This document shows, piece by piece, positions 47,240-56,445 of a stretch of DNA of 64,000 bases. The position numbers were made by a program, and so were the translations under genes. Within the stretch, counting starts at the first letter, position 1. Each line of letters begins with the position of its first letter. The notes beneath the pieces are model-generated. The model ran no database searches. It saw nothing but the letters and a program-made list of their open reading frames with translations, and was not told the origin of the DNA. This DNA is from Oscillospiraceae bacterium (GTDB taxonomy: Bacteria; Bacillota; Clostridia; Oscillospirales; Ruminococcaceae), in the NCBI GenBank assembly GCA_902772105.1, contig CACXZI010000004.1:1-64000 (forward strand), read 5' to 3'.

Positions 47240-48679
47240 ATGAAAAATTCTATACATGAAGAGTGTGGAGTTTTTGGAATATATACAAAAGAAAGCTCAT
47301 ACGACGCTGCAACTAGTTGCTATTTTGCTTTATATGCATTGCAACACAGAGGTCAAGAAAGTTGTGGAATTGCAGTAAACGATAGAGGCTTAATAAAATG
47401 TCATAAAGAAATAGGATTAGTTTCAAAAGCTTTTAACGATGAAAAAATTAAAGCTTTAGGGCACTCTAATATGGCAATTGGGCATGTTAGATATTCAACA
47501 ACAGGAACAACAGTAGTTGAAAATGCTCAGCCACTTTTTATTAAACATCATAAAGGTCCACTAGCTTTAGCACATAACGGAAACATAACAAACGCACAGG
47601 AACTAAGGCAAAAACTAGAATCTAAAGGAGCAATTTTCCACAGCAGCAGCGATTCAGAAGTTATAGCATATGCAATAACAAGCAATAGACTAAAAACAAA
47701 TTCAATTGAAGAAGCTATTAAAAAAACAATGAAAATAATAAAAGGAGCATATAGCCTAGTTTTAATGTCTGCTCAAAAATTAATTGCAGTTAGAGACACA
47801 ATAGGTTTTAGGCCACTTTGCATGGGGAAAACAAAAGATGGATCTATAATGTTTGCATCCGAAAGTTGTGCTTTTTCAATTGTTGGAGGAGAATTCATAA
47901 GGGACGTTAAACCAGGAGAAATAATAGTTATTAAAGATGGCATCATCACCTCGGATGAAACTTTTTGCAAAAGAAAACCAAAACTTTGTATATTTGAATA
48001 TGTTTATTTTTCAAGACCAGATAGCGTAATAGAAAAAAATAGCGTATATAAAGCAAGATTAGAATCAGGAAAAATTTTAGCAAGAGAATGCCCAGCAAAC
48101 GCCGACGTTGTTGTTGGTGTGCCAGATTCAGGGTTAATTGCAGCCAAAGGTTTTTCAGAAGAAAGCAAAATAAAATATTGCGATGGATTTATAAAAAATA
48201 AATATATAGGAAGAAGTTTTATAGAACCAACACAAAGCATGCGAGAAAATGTTGTTAAAATAAAGCTAAATGCAATAAAACCAAATGTTGAAGGAAAAAA
48301 AGTTGTTATGATTGATGACTCAATAGTTCGTGGAACAACTTGTAAAAGAATAGTTAAAATTCTAAAAAACGCAGGCGCTAAAGAAGTTCATGTTAGAATT
48401 GCCTGCCCTCCTTTTAAAAACCCGTGTTATTTTGGAACAGATATAGATAGCAGAGATAATTTAATAGCTTGCAAGATGTCTTTAGAAGAAATAACAAATT
48501 TCATAGGAGCAGATTCTTTAGGTTTTTTAAGCTTAAATGGTTTGAAAAAAATAGTAGACACAAATAATGTTGACTTTTGTGTTGGATGTTTTAATGGAAA
48601 ATATCCCGAAGCACCGCCAAAAGAACCATTAAAAAACAAATTCGATAAAAAAATTGAATTGAAAGGCAAAATTTTATGA
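47240..48679 (+). CDS. purF: Amidophosphoribosyltransferase
   Basis: First committed step of purine synthesis: PRPP plus glutamine to phosphoribosylamine. 479 residues. The short propeptide MKNSIHEE precedes the nucleophile Cys9 (CGVFGIY). The PRPP loop VVMIDDSIVRGTT is near 352. Cysteines in KNPCYFG and DFCVGCFNG match ligands of the 4Fe-4S cluster of the Bacillus-type enzyme. The ATG at 47240 has GAAGGG 9 nt upstream; a TTG at 47231 is too close to it. Its stop overlaps the purM start (ATGA). Confidence 0.97.
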   Translation: MKNSIHEECGVFGIYTKESSYDAATSCYFALYALQHRGQESCGIAVNDRGLIKCHKEIGLVSKAFNDEKIKALGHSNMAIGHVRYSTTGTTVVENAQPLFIKHHKGPLALAHNGNITNAQELRQKLESKGAIFHSSSDSEVIAYAITSNRLKTNSIEEAIKKTMKIIKGAYSLVLMSAQKLIAVRDTIGFRPLCMGKTKDGSIMFASESCAFSIVGGEFIRDVKPGEIIVIKDGIITSDETFCKRKPKLCIFEYVYFSRPDSVIEKNSVYKARLESGKILARECPANADVVVGVPDSGLIAAKGFSEESKIKYCDGFIKNKYIGRSFIEPTQSMRENVVKIKLNAIKPNVEGKKVVMIDDSIVRGTTCKRIVKILKNAGAKEVHVRIACPPFKNPCYFGTDIDSRDNLIACKMSLEEITNFIGADSLGFLSLNGLKKIVDTNNVDFCVGCFNGKYPEAPPKEPLKNKFDKKIELKGKIL

Positions 48680-49710
48680 AAAAAAATGACAATGCCTATA
48701 AAAAATCCGGTGTGGATGTTGAAAAAGGCTATGAATCTGTTAGGTTAATTAAATCTTTAATTGAAGAAACAAAAACAAAAGGTGTTTTAGGTTCAGTTGG
48801 AGGTTTTTCGGGCTTTTTTGAACCAGATTTTAAAAACTATAAAAATCCAGTTTTAGTTTCAGGAACAGATGGAGTGGGAACAAAAATTAAGGTTGCAATG
48901 AAACTAAAAAACCACAAAACAATTGGAATAGATTGTGTTGCAATGTGTGTAAACGACATAATCTGTAGTGGTGCTAAACCTTTGTTTTTTTTAGATTATA
49001 TTGCATGTGGAAGAAACAATCCAGAAAAAATAAAAGATATAGTTTTTGGAATAAAAGAAGGATGTTTAGATTCAAACATGGCTTTAATAGGAGGAGAAAC
49101 AGCAGAACACCCAAAAATAATGCAAGAAGATGAATATGACTTAGCAGGATTTGCAGTTGGAATTGTTGAAAAAGAAAAAATTTTGCCAACTAATAATATA
49201 AAACCGGGTGACATTTTAATAGGTTTAGAATCTAGTGGTTTACACTCAAACGGATTTTCTTTAGTTCGAGAAATTTTTAACCTTGAAACCGAAAATTTAA
49301 ACAGCGATTGTGGAGTTTTAGAAAAAAGTTTAGGAGAAACACTACTAACCCCAACGAAAATATATGTAAAACCAATTGAAGCCCTTTTAAAAGAAGTTAA
49401 AGTTAAAGCACTTTGCCACATAACAGGAGGTGGCTTTTTTGAAAACATACCAAGAATATTGCCAAAAGAGCTAACAGCAACAATATATAAAGAAAAAATA
49501 AAAACGCATAACATCTTCAAATTAATAATGAAAAGAGCAAATATAGCAGAACAAAACATGTTTGAAATTTTTAATATGGGAGTTGGGATGATTTTAGTTG
49601 TTTCTGAAGAAGACGAAGAAAAAACAATTAAAATTCTAAATAAAAACGGAGTATGTTCATACACACTAGGAAAAGTTGAAAAAGAAGATCAAAAGGTAAA
49701 AATAATATAA
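48676..49710 (+). CDS. purM: Phosphoribosylformylglycinamidine cyclo-ligase
   Basis: Closes the imidazole ring to AIR. 344 residues. YKKSGVDVEKGYESV at the start, VSGTDGVGTKIKVA near 57, NDIICSGAKPLFFLDY near 92, GGETAEHP near 138 and HITGGGFFENIPR near 250 are the usual PurM motifs. Translationally coupled to purF by a 4-nt overlap. Confidence 0.97.
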   Translation: MKKNDNAYKKSGVDVEKGYESVRLIKSLIEETKTKGVLGSVGGFSGFFEPDFKNYKNPVLVSGTDGVGTKIKVAMKLKNHKTIGIDCVAMCVNDIICSGAKPLFFLDYIACGRNNPEKIKDIVFGIKEGCLDSNMALIGGETAEHPKIMQEDEYDLAGFAVGIVEKEKILPTNNIKPGDILIGLESSGLHSNGFSLVREIFNLETENLNSDCGVLEKSLGETLLTPTKIYVKPIEALLKEVKVKALCHITGGGFFENIPRILPKELTATIYKEKIKTHNIFKLIMKRANIAEQNMFEIFNMGVGMILVVSEEDEEKTIKILNKNGVCSYTLGKVEKEDQKVKII

Positions 49711-49728
49711 AATTTTTGGAGGGAGCAT

Positions 49729-50355
49729 TTGAAAAACATAACAGTTTTAGTTTCAGGATCGGGAACAAATCTAAAAGTTTTAATAGATTCAATTAAAGAA
49801 AAAAAAATTAGAAACGGCAGAATAAATTTAGTTATATCTTCTAAAAAAGACGCAAAAGCATTAGATATTGCAAAAAAAGAAAACATCAAAACCATTGCTA
49901 TTTCAAAAAAAGATTTCAAATCTGATGAAGAATATCAAGAGGAAATGTTTAAAAGTCTAAAAAAAGAAAACCCAGATTTAATTGTTTTAGCAGGTTTTTT
50001 ATATATATTATCAGAAAAAATTGTGAAATATTTTAAAAACAAAATAGTAAATATACACCCTTCCCTAATCCCCTCTTTTTGTGGAAATGGAATGTATGGC
50101 TTAAACGTTCACAAAGCAGTTTTAGAAAAAGGAGTTAAAATAACAGGAGCAACAGTGCATTTTGTTAATGAAAAAGCAGATGAAGGCCCAATAATACTAC
50201 AAAAATGCATAAAAGTTAAACAAACAGATACACCAGAAATACTACAAACAAGAGTTAAAGAGGAGGTTGAATGGAAAATTTTAAAAAAGGCGGTAAATTT
50301 AATATGTTTAGATAAAGTGAAAGTTATTAACAATAAAACATATATAAAAACTTGA
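49729..50355 (+). CDS. purN: Phosphoribosylglycinamide formyltransferase
   Basis: Formylates GAR with 10-formyl-THF (supplied by FolD). 208 residues. VLVSGSGTNLKVLIDS at the start; the active-site segment KIVNIHPSLIPSFCGNGMYG near 105 holds Asn and His; TGATVHFVNEKADEGPII near 138 holds the catalytic Asp. TTG start at 49729 with GGAGGG upstream. Last gene before the repeat-rich leader. Confidence 0.96.
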   Translation: MKNITVLVSGSGTNLKVLIDSIKEKKIRNGRINLVISSKKDAKALDIAKKENIKTIAISKKDFKSDEEYQEEMFKSLKKENPDLIVLAGFLYILSEKIVKYFKNKIVNIHPSLIPSFCGNGMYGLNVHKAVLEKGVKITGATVHFVNEKADEGPIILQKCIKVKQTDTPEILQTRVKEEVEWKILKKAVNLICLDKVKVINNKTYIKT

Positions 50356-50359
50356 AACA

Positions 50360-51460
50360 ATAACTTAAATTTTAAAACGTATTAAATTTAATAAAAACAA
50401 AAAAAGATCAGTAAGAAACTCAAAATTAAATAACAAACTAAATTTTCCACAATTTAAAAAATTCAAATATATTTTAATTTTAAAATATAAAACCAAAAAT
50501 AAATATTAAATAAGCCTTAAAAAAGATTATTAATTTAAAATTGAAATTATAAAGAGAATTAATATAAAAACCTAAAATTAGGTTTTAAACTAATTTTAAA
50601 AATAAAACAATTAATACTAAATGAATATATTAAATTTTAAAATGCTTAGAATTAAAATATAAAAAATCAGCAAAAAATATCCTAATTTAAAAACATCCAA
50701 CTAGCTTAAAAAATATAAAAAAATTGATGTGAAAATCTAAATATATTTAAATAAAACGGGATGCCTAAGTTATAATAATTCAAAACAAAAAGGAGTTAAT
50801 ATGAAAACTTAAAATTAAAATATAAAAAGATTTAATATAACATTAAATGAAAAGTCTTTCTTAATTTTAACATAAACAAACTAAATATTAAGCTAAATAT
50901 TAAAAATATAACTTAAGAAAAAAAGATCTTAATTTTAAAATATAAAACCAAAAATAAATATTAAATAAACCTTAAAAAAGATTATTAATTTAAAATTGAA
51001 ATTATAAAGAGAATTAATATAAAAACCTAAAATTAGGTTTTAAACTAATTTTAAAAATAAAATAAAACAATTAACATCAAATAAATAAATTGAATTTAAA
51101 AATAAAAATATAGCAATAAAATTAAAAGGAGTTAATATGAAAACTTAAAATTAAAATATAAAAAGATTTAATATAACATTAAATGAAAAGTCTTTCTTAA
51201 TTTTATAAACAAACTAAATATTAAGCTAAATTAAAAATATAACTTAAAAAAAACACATCTTAATTTTAAAATATAAAAACTTAAAATATATTTAAATAAA
51301 CTAGGATCCAAAATTATAATAATTCAAAACAAAAGGAGAATATTATGAAAACTTAAAATTAAAATATAAAAAGATTTAATATAACATTAAATGAAAAGTC
51401 TTTCTTAATTTTAACATAAACAAACTAAATATTAAGCTAAATAATCTTTTAAATAAAGGA
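50360..51460 (+). repeat. Repeat-rich leader before purO, with three copies of a two-codon minigene
   Basis: A block of about 110-125 nt with AAGGAG, then ATG AAA ACT TAA, then a shared tail (TTAATATAACATTAAATGAA) occurs with its ATG at 50801, 51137 and 51345. The real purO start (51467) has the same AAGGAGTTAAT lead and ATGAAAAC. A second block of about 110 nt occurs near 50488 and 50948; each copy carries a hairpin AAAACCTA/TAGGTTTT (50567-50586, 51022-51041). Any ribosome starting at the copies would stop after Met-Lys-Thr. No longer ORF exists here. Confidence 0.8.
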
Positions 51461-51466
51461 GTTAAT

Positions 51467-52177
51467 ATGAAAACAATTGAAGGTTATTTTAAAACAATTA
51501 ACTATCCAGGGCGAGGAATAATAGTTGGCGCTAACAAAACTTTAACAGAAATTTTTATTGCATATTTTATAATGGGCAGGAGCGAAAATTCAAAAAATAG
51601 GATATTTGAATTAGATGAAGAAAAAAACCTAACAACCAAACCTTTTAAAAAAGAAAAAGTTGAAAATGAAGAACTAATAATATATAGAGCTGTAGCAAAA
51701 TTTAAAGAAAAAATAGTAATATCAAACGGGAGACACACAGAAACAATTTTAAAAGGTTTAGAAAATGGAAAAACATTTAACGAAAGCCTAAACAAAACAT
51801 CATTTGAAGAAGACCCGCCAATTTTAACTCCAAGAATTTCCGCCCTTTTAGAGCTAGATGAACCCAAAATAAAATATACACTTTCAATTATTAAAAGCAA
51901 CCAAAACGAAACTTCGGTTAAAAGATTTTTCTATTCATATCAACCTGCCTTAAAAGCAACAGGCCATTTAATACATACATATATGAAAAAAGAAAACAAC
52001 GAAACAAATAGCTTTTTTGGAGAACCAATAGAACTAAAAACGCCAGAAACACTAGACGATTTTGAAAAAGAGATATGGAATTCATTAAACCAAGAAAACA
52101 AAATTAGTTTATTCACAATGTCGATTAACATTAAAACAAAAGAAGAAAAAACAAAAATAATAAATAAAAATCAATAA
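51467..52177 (+). CDS. purO: IMP cyclohydrolase, PurO type
   Basis: Closes FAICAR to IMP, the last step of the pathway. 236 residues. Instead of the usual PurH N-terminal domain this is the PurO-like IMP cyclohydrolase family (IMP_cyclohyd), first known from archaea and present in many clostridia: YPGRGIIVGANKT near 15, IAYFIMGRSENSKNRIFE near 31, and RISALLELDEPKIKYTLSI near 124. ATG with AAAGGAG 7 nt upstream. Directly followed by the AICAR transformylase gene (25 nt). Confidence 0.88.
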   Translation: MKTIEGYFKTINYPGRGIIVGANKTLTEIFIAYFIMGRSENSKNRIFELDEEKNLTTKPFKKEKVENEELIIYRAVAKFKEKIVISNGRHTETILKGLENGKTFNESLNKTSFEEDPPILTPRISALLELDEPKIKYTLSIIKSNQNETSVKRFFYSYQPALKATGHLIHTYMKKENNETNSFFGEPIELKTPETLDDFEKEIWNSLNQENKISLFTMSINIKTKEEKTKIINKNQ

Positions 52178-52202
52178 ATATTAAATAAAAAGGAGAAAAA
52201 AC

Positions 52203-53381
52203 ATGAAGGAATTAGAACTAAAATATGGCTGTAACCCTAATCAAACCCCAGCAAAAATTTTTATGAAAGATGGCAAAAATCTACCGATTGAAGTTTTAAA
52301 TGGAACACCAGGATACATAAATCTTATGGATGCCATAAACAGCTGGCAACTGGTTAAAGAGCTAGACTATTTAACAAATAAGCCAGCAGCAGCATCTTTT
52401 AAACACCTAAGTCCAGCAGGAGCAGCAATATATTCTCCCCTTTCAAAAGAACTAGAAAAAGCAATATTTGTTGATGATTTAAATTTAACCTCCCCAGTAG
52501 CAATATCTTATGCAAAAGCAAGAGGAGCAGATAGAATGTCTTCTTTTGGAGACTGGGCAGCAATTTCAAGAGAATGTGACACCGAAACCGCACTAATTCT
52601 AAAAAGAGAAGTTTCAGATGGAATAATAGCTCCTTCATACACCAAGGAAGCTTTAGAAATTTTAAAAACAAAGAAAAAAGGAAAATATAACATCTTAAAA
52701 ATAGACAAAAACTACACCCCAGAAGCATTTGAAACAAGAGAAGTTTTTGGAATAACATTTATGCAAAAGAGAAACGATTCTGTTGTGACAAGAGAAGATT
52801 TAAAAAATATAGTAACAAAAAATAAAAGCATGAACGAAGAAGCAATAAATAATTTAATTTTAGCATCTTTAGTTGCTAAATACACTCAATCTAACTCTGT
52901 TTGTTATGCAAAAAACAATATGGCAATAGGAATAGGAGCAGGCCAACAATCTAGAATACATTGCACAAGGCTTGCTGGAGATAAAGCAGACAATTTCTTT
53001 TTAAGACAAAGCGAAGCTGTTTTAAATCTGCCTTTTAAAGAAAACATAAAAAGAGCAGAAAGAGATAACGCAATAGATTTATATGTTAACGAAAAATATG
53101 ATGAACTTTTCACAAAAGAAAGCCTAGAGCATCTTTTTTATGAACAACCAAAAGTTTTAACAAAAGAAGAAAAAATAGCTTATATAAATAAACAAAGTGA
53201 AGTGTGTTTATCTTCGGATGCATTTTTCCCTTTTAGCGATAATATAAAAAGAGCAGCAAAATCTAAGGTTTTATATATAGCGCAACCCGGTGGATCTATA
53301 TCAGACGAAGAAGTTATAAGAGCATGTGATGAACTAGGAATTGTTATGGCATTCACAAAAAAAAGATTATTTCATCATTAA
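52203..53381 (+). CDS. purH: AICAR transformylase (stand-alone PurH C-terminal domain)
   Basis: Transfers formyl from 10-formyl-THF to AICAR. 392 residues, lacking the IMP cyclohydrolase domain of full PurH (about 510 residues); that job falls to PurO next door. Motifs: LKYGCNPNQTPAKIF at the start, SFKHLSPAGAAI near 65, GDWAAISREC near 118, IGIGAGQQSRIHC near 243 and SDAFFPFSDNI near 337. ATG with AAAGGAG upstream. Degenerate pieces of this gene recur after purD (54930-55135). Confidence 0.95.
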   Translation: MKELELKYGCNPNQTPAKIFMKDGKNLPIEVLNGTPGYINLMDAINSWQLVKELDYLTNKPAAASFKHLSPAGAAIYSPLSKELEKAIFVDDLNLTSPVAISYAKARGADRMSSFGDWAAISRECDTETALILKREVSDGIIAPSYTKEALEILKTKKKGKYNILKIDKNYTPEAFETREVFGITFMQKRNDSVVTREDLKNIVTKNKSMNEEAINNLILASLVAKYTQSNSVCYAKNNMAIGIGAGQQSRIHCTRLAGDKADNFFLRQSEAVLNLPFKENIKRAERDNAIDLYVNEKYDELFTKESLEHLFYEQPKVLTKEEKIAYINKQSEVCLSSDAFFPFSDNIKRAAKSKVLYIAQPGGSISDEEVIRACDELGIVMAFTKKRLFHH

Positions 53382-53403
53382 AAAATTAAAGGAGGGTTTT
53401 TAA

Positions 53404-54690
53404 TTGAAAGTTTTAGTAATAGGAAAAGGTGGAAGAGAGGATGCTATTTTAACCTTTTTGCAAAAATCAAAAGAAATTGAAAAACTATATTGCCTACCAG
53501 GAAATGCAAATACACAAAAAAAAGCAGAAAATGCCAACATATCCGAAATGGATAATGAAAAAATAGTTGAGTTTGTTAAAAAAGAAAAAATAGATTATGT
53601 TGTTGTAACACCAGACAACCCTCTTTCAAATGGGCTAGTAGACGACATTGAAAAGATAGGAGTTAGCTGCTTTGGCCCAAATAAAAAAGCTGCCGAAATA
53701 GAATCTAGCAAGATATTTGCAAAAAATTTAATGAAAAAATATAATATAAAAACAGCAGATTTTGAAGTTTTTGATAACTGCGAAAAAGCTTTAGAATATG
53801 TTAATAGTTTAGAAAAATTCCCAACAGTAATAAAAGCAGATGGGCTTGCATTTGGAAAAGGAGTTATTATAGCAAACAACAAAGAAGAAGCAAAAGAAGC
53901 AATTATAGATATGATGCAAAACGAAAAATTTAATGAAAGCGGAAAAAAAATAGTAATAGAAGAATTTTTAGAAGGAGTTGAAGTTTCTCTTTTAACCTTC
54001 ACAGATGGAAAAACAATAAAACCAATGGTTTCTTCAATGGACCACAAAAGAGCACTAGAAAACGACAAAGGCCCAAACACAGGTGGAATGGGAGTTATTG
54101 CGCCAAACCCTTTTTATACAAAAGAAATAGCTAAAATATGTGAAGAAGAAATATTAAAACCAACAATTAATGCCATGCAAAAAGAAGGTCGTCCTTTTAA
54201 AGGGTGTTTATATTTTGGGCTCATGATAACAAAAAACGGGCCGTATGTAATAGAATATAACTGCCGATTTGGAGACCCAGAAACGCAAGCAGTTCTCCCC
54301 CTTTTAAAAACAGATCTATTTAAAATAATGAAAGCAACAAGCGAAGGAAATTTAGAAAATTTAGAAATAGAATTTGAAGAAAAAAGTTGCGCTTGCGTTG
54401 TTTTAACATCAAAAGGATATCCAGAAAAGTATGAAACAGGATTTGAAATTAGATTTAACCAAGAAGAAGAAGAAAACGTTTTTATTTTTCATAGTGGAAC
54501 AAAAATAGAAAACGAAAAAATTTTAACAAACGGAGGAAGAGTTATTGCATGTTCTTGCGTTAAAGATACATTAAAAGAAGCAATTGAAAAAGCTTATGAA
54601 GTTGCTGAAAAAATAGAATTTAAAAACAAATTTTATAGAAAAGACATAGGCAAAAAAGCTTTAAATAAACCTATTTATAGTAATGTTTAA
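53404..54690 (+). CDS. purD: Phosphoribosylamine-glycine ligase
   Basis: Joins glycine to phosphoribosylamine. 428 residues, ATP-grasp. VLVIGKGGREDAIL at the start, KADGLAFGKGVIIA near 142, MDHKRALENDKGPNTGGMG near 216 and EYNCRFGDPETQAVLPLL near 283 are typical. TTG start at 53404 after AAAGGAGGG. Last gene of the cluster. A 102-bp piece of its 3' part is copied 32 nt after the stop. Confidence 0.97.
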   Translation: MKVLVIGKGGREDAILTFLQKSKEIEKLYCLPGNANTQKKAENANISEMDNEKIVEFVKKEKIDYVVVTPDNPLSNGLVDDIEKIGVSCFGPNKKAAEIESSKIFAKNLMKKYNIKTADFEVFDNCEKALEYVNSLEKFPTVIKADGLAFGKGVIIANNKEEAKEAIIDMMQNEKFNESGKKIVIEEFLEGVEVSLLTFTDGKTIKPMVSSMDHKRALENDKGPNTGGMGVIAPNPFYTKEIAKICEEEILKPTINAMQKEGRPFKGCLYFGLMITKNGPYVIEYNCRFGDPETQAVLPLLKTDLFKIMKATSEGNLENLEIEFEEKSCACVVLTSKGYPEKYETGFEIRFNQEEEENVFIFHSGTKIENEKILTNGGRVIACSCVKDTLKEAIEKAYEVAEKIEFKNKFYRKDIGKKALNKPIYSNV

Positions 54691-54721
54691 TTTTAAATTT
54701 AACTAAACATAAAAATAGTTA

Positions 54722-54823
54722 AAAACGTTTTTATTTTTCATAGTGGAACAAAAATAGAAAACGAAAAAATTTTAACAAACAAAGGAAGAGTTATTGCATG
54801 TTCTTGCGTTAAAGATACATTAA
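54722..54823 (+). repeat. Duplicate of an internal purD segment
   Basis: 102 nt copying purD 54473-54574 with two differences (CGG to CAA) by my reading. It has no start or ribosome site. The near identity implies a recent event. Confidence 0.9.
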
Positions 54824-54929
54824 TTGGAATTTATTATATTTTCTACAAAATAAATTAATCTTCAACAAATAAAATTTATAATTAACAATTCAAAAACATA
54901 TAAATAAACAATAATTTATCTAACAAAAC

Positions 54930-55135
54930 CATACCTAAAGTTTTGAACGAAACACCATAAACAAATGGCAACTGGCTAAAAAACTAAATTATTTAAACAA
55001 AAAACCAAATAGAGCGTTTTTCTTTGAGAACTAAGTGACATTTCCAAAATAATGTAACACCAAAACCTCATTAATTTTAAAAAGATAAGTTTTAGAAAGA
55101 AACTCTAGAAATTTTAAAAACAAAAAAATCTATGC
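54930..55135 (+). pseudogene. Decayed purH (AICAR transformylase) fragments
   Basis: The stretch with CATAAACAAATGGCAACTGG aligns with purH 52278-52385 with a deletion of about 23 nt. The next part (about 55030-55135, ending TAGAAATTTTAAAAACAAA) aligns with purH 52565-52680. Stops and indels break the frame. It follows the purD fragment, so it is the remains of an older, rearranged duplicate of the purH-purD end of the cluster. Confidence 0.7.
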
Positions 55136-55150
55136 CTGTTTTTTTTTACA

Positions 55151-55185
55151 AAAAAATAGCAAACATTTAAACCTTGTTTGCTATA
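55151..55185 (-). terminator. Terminator of the 57056-55336 unit
   Basis: ATAGCAAACA (55156-55165) pairs perfectly with TGTTTGCTAT (55175-55184) around a 9-nt loop, followed on the minus strand by a run of T. It lies about 150 nt after the stop at 55336. Confidence 0.82.
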
Positions 55186-55335
55186 GTGTTTCAGTTAAAA
55201 CTAAACCATATATAATTATTAAATAAAACGTTAACTTATAAACTAACGCTACTTGTTTTACCAAATTTTTAATTATTAAAATTTTTCTATAAATTTAAGA
55301 TATAATTTCAAAACTAACATTTTAACTACAAAAAA

Positions 55336-56391
55336 CTAACACTTTAAAGTTATATACTCATTTAAAGCACAAAAAGCATCCTTAAAACCAAACTTTTCAA
55401 AATCAAAATAATTCTTTAAACAACAATCTATTCTTTCAACATCTTCTAACATCGTATTTATTTTTGACAATTTATTGTCTTTCAAAATCCTTGTTAATTC
55501 TTTAATATCTGATTCATCAACAATTTTTAAAGTGTTATTCCCTGTTAATTCATTATTATCTGATTCATCAACAATTTTTGAAGTGCTATTCTCTTTCTCT
55601 AAACTTTCTATATCTTCTTTTAATAATTCAATATACTTATCAAAACATTCTATAATATATTTAACTATAGCTCTATCCACTTTAAAATCATTTTTTAAAG
55701 TTTCTAAACGTTTCCTAGCAAGTTCAATATTGCTACAATGAGCCTTTAATAAAGATAATTTATCCTTAATTTTTGCTATATCATCAATTTCCATACGTTT
55801 AGTTTTAGAATTATATTCCATAAAATCTTTAAAATCCTTCTTCGCATCTTCTAAATCATCTTTAAAAATTTTAATATCTTTAAGTTTTGCTTCTTTAATT
55901 GCACTTTTTATTTCATTTAACTCTTTAATATCACAAGAATCAAAGCTCACAACATTATGAGTGTATTTATCATCTTTATACTTTATATTAAATAAATTAC
56001 AAAAAATATTTTTCGAAATTTTTTCATTAAACAATCCTGCACCTGTTAATATCTTTTTAAGAATGATATATGTGTTCATAAAATAAACATAATCTTTAAC
56101 ATCAGTTTTACTTTTCTCAAGGCAATCTTCATATTTTATTTCAACATTAACAACAGCACCACCCCTTAATAAACGAAACCCTTGAGCCATACCCGTAAGC
56201 AATCTCTTCTTAAAATTTAAATCAGATTCATCGCTAGTACTATCTGTTGAATCTTCAGCGGTTTTATCACCACCATCATTTGCTATATTCCTTTCTTCAC
56301 CATTATTCTCCATAGCACTAGTAGCAACACAAAAACTAATAGCAAAACCTAAACTTAAAAATATTCCTAATAATTTTTTATTTAATTTCAT
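55336..56391 (-). CDS. Secreted helical protein, family member 5
   Basis: Function unknown; 351 residues. Signal peptide MKLNKKLLGIFLSLGFAISF with cleavage near ATSA (residue 26), then an acidic low-complexity part (Glu/Asp/Ser/Asn, 27-60). The middle has YIILKKILTGAGLFNEKISKN-type sequence (key ILTGAGLFNEKI near 115) and LKDIKIFKDDLEDAKKDF near 173, equivalent to the family block. Residues about 265-300 contain a 17-residue tandem duplication (KIVDESD twice), encoded by a 51-bp DNA repeat near 55498-55600. ATG with AGAGGT upstream. It lies 54 nt after the frameshifted gene and has no promoter of its own that I can see, so the two may be cotranscribed. Confidence 0.72.
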   Translation of the reverse strand: MKLNKKLLGIFLSLGFAISFCVATSAMENNGEERNIANDGGDKTAEDSTDSTSDESDLNFKKRLLTGMAQGFRLLRGGAVVNVEIKYEDCLEKSKTDVKDYVYFMNTYIILKKILTGAGLFNEKISKNIFCNLFNIKYKDDKYTHNVVSFDSCDIKELNEIKSAIKEAKLKDIKIFKDDLEDAKKDFKDFMEYNSKTKRMEIDDIAKIKDKLSLLKAHCSNIELARKRLETLKNDFKVDRAIVKYIIECFDKYIELLKEDIESLEKENSTSKIVDESDNNELTGNNTLKIVDESDIKELTRILKDNKLSKINTMLEDVERIDCCLKNYFDFEKFGFKDAFCALNEYITLKC

Positions 56392-56445
56392 AACTAAAAC
56401 CTCTTTCTACCTTTCAAATAAAAATAAAAAAATTTTAAACACTTT

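Noticed and set aside
50360..51460. Insertion element or MITE
   Set aside because: No terminal inverted repeats, target duplications or transposase; the repeated parts resemble local spacer and gene-start sequence.
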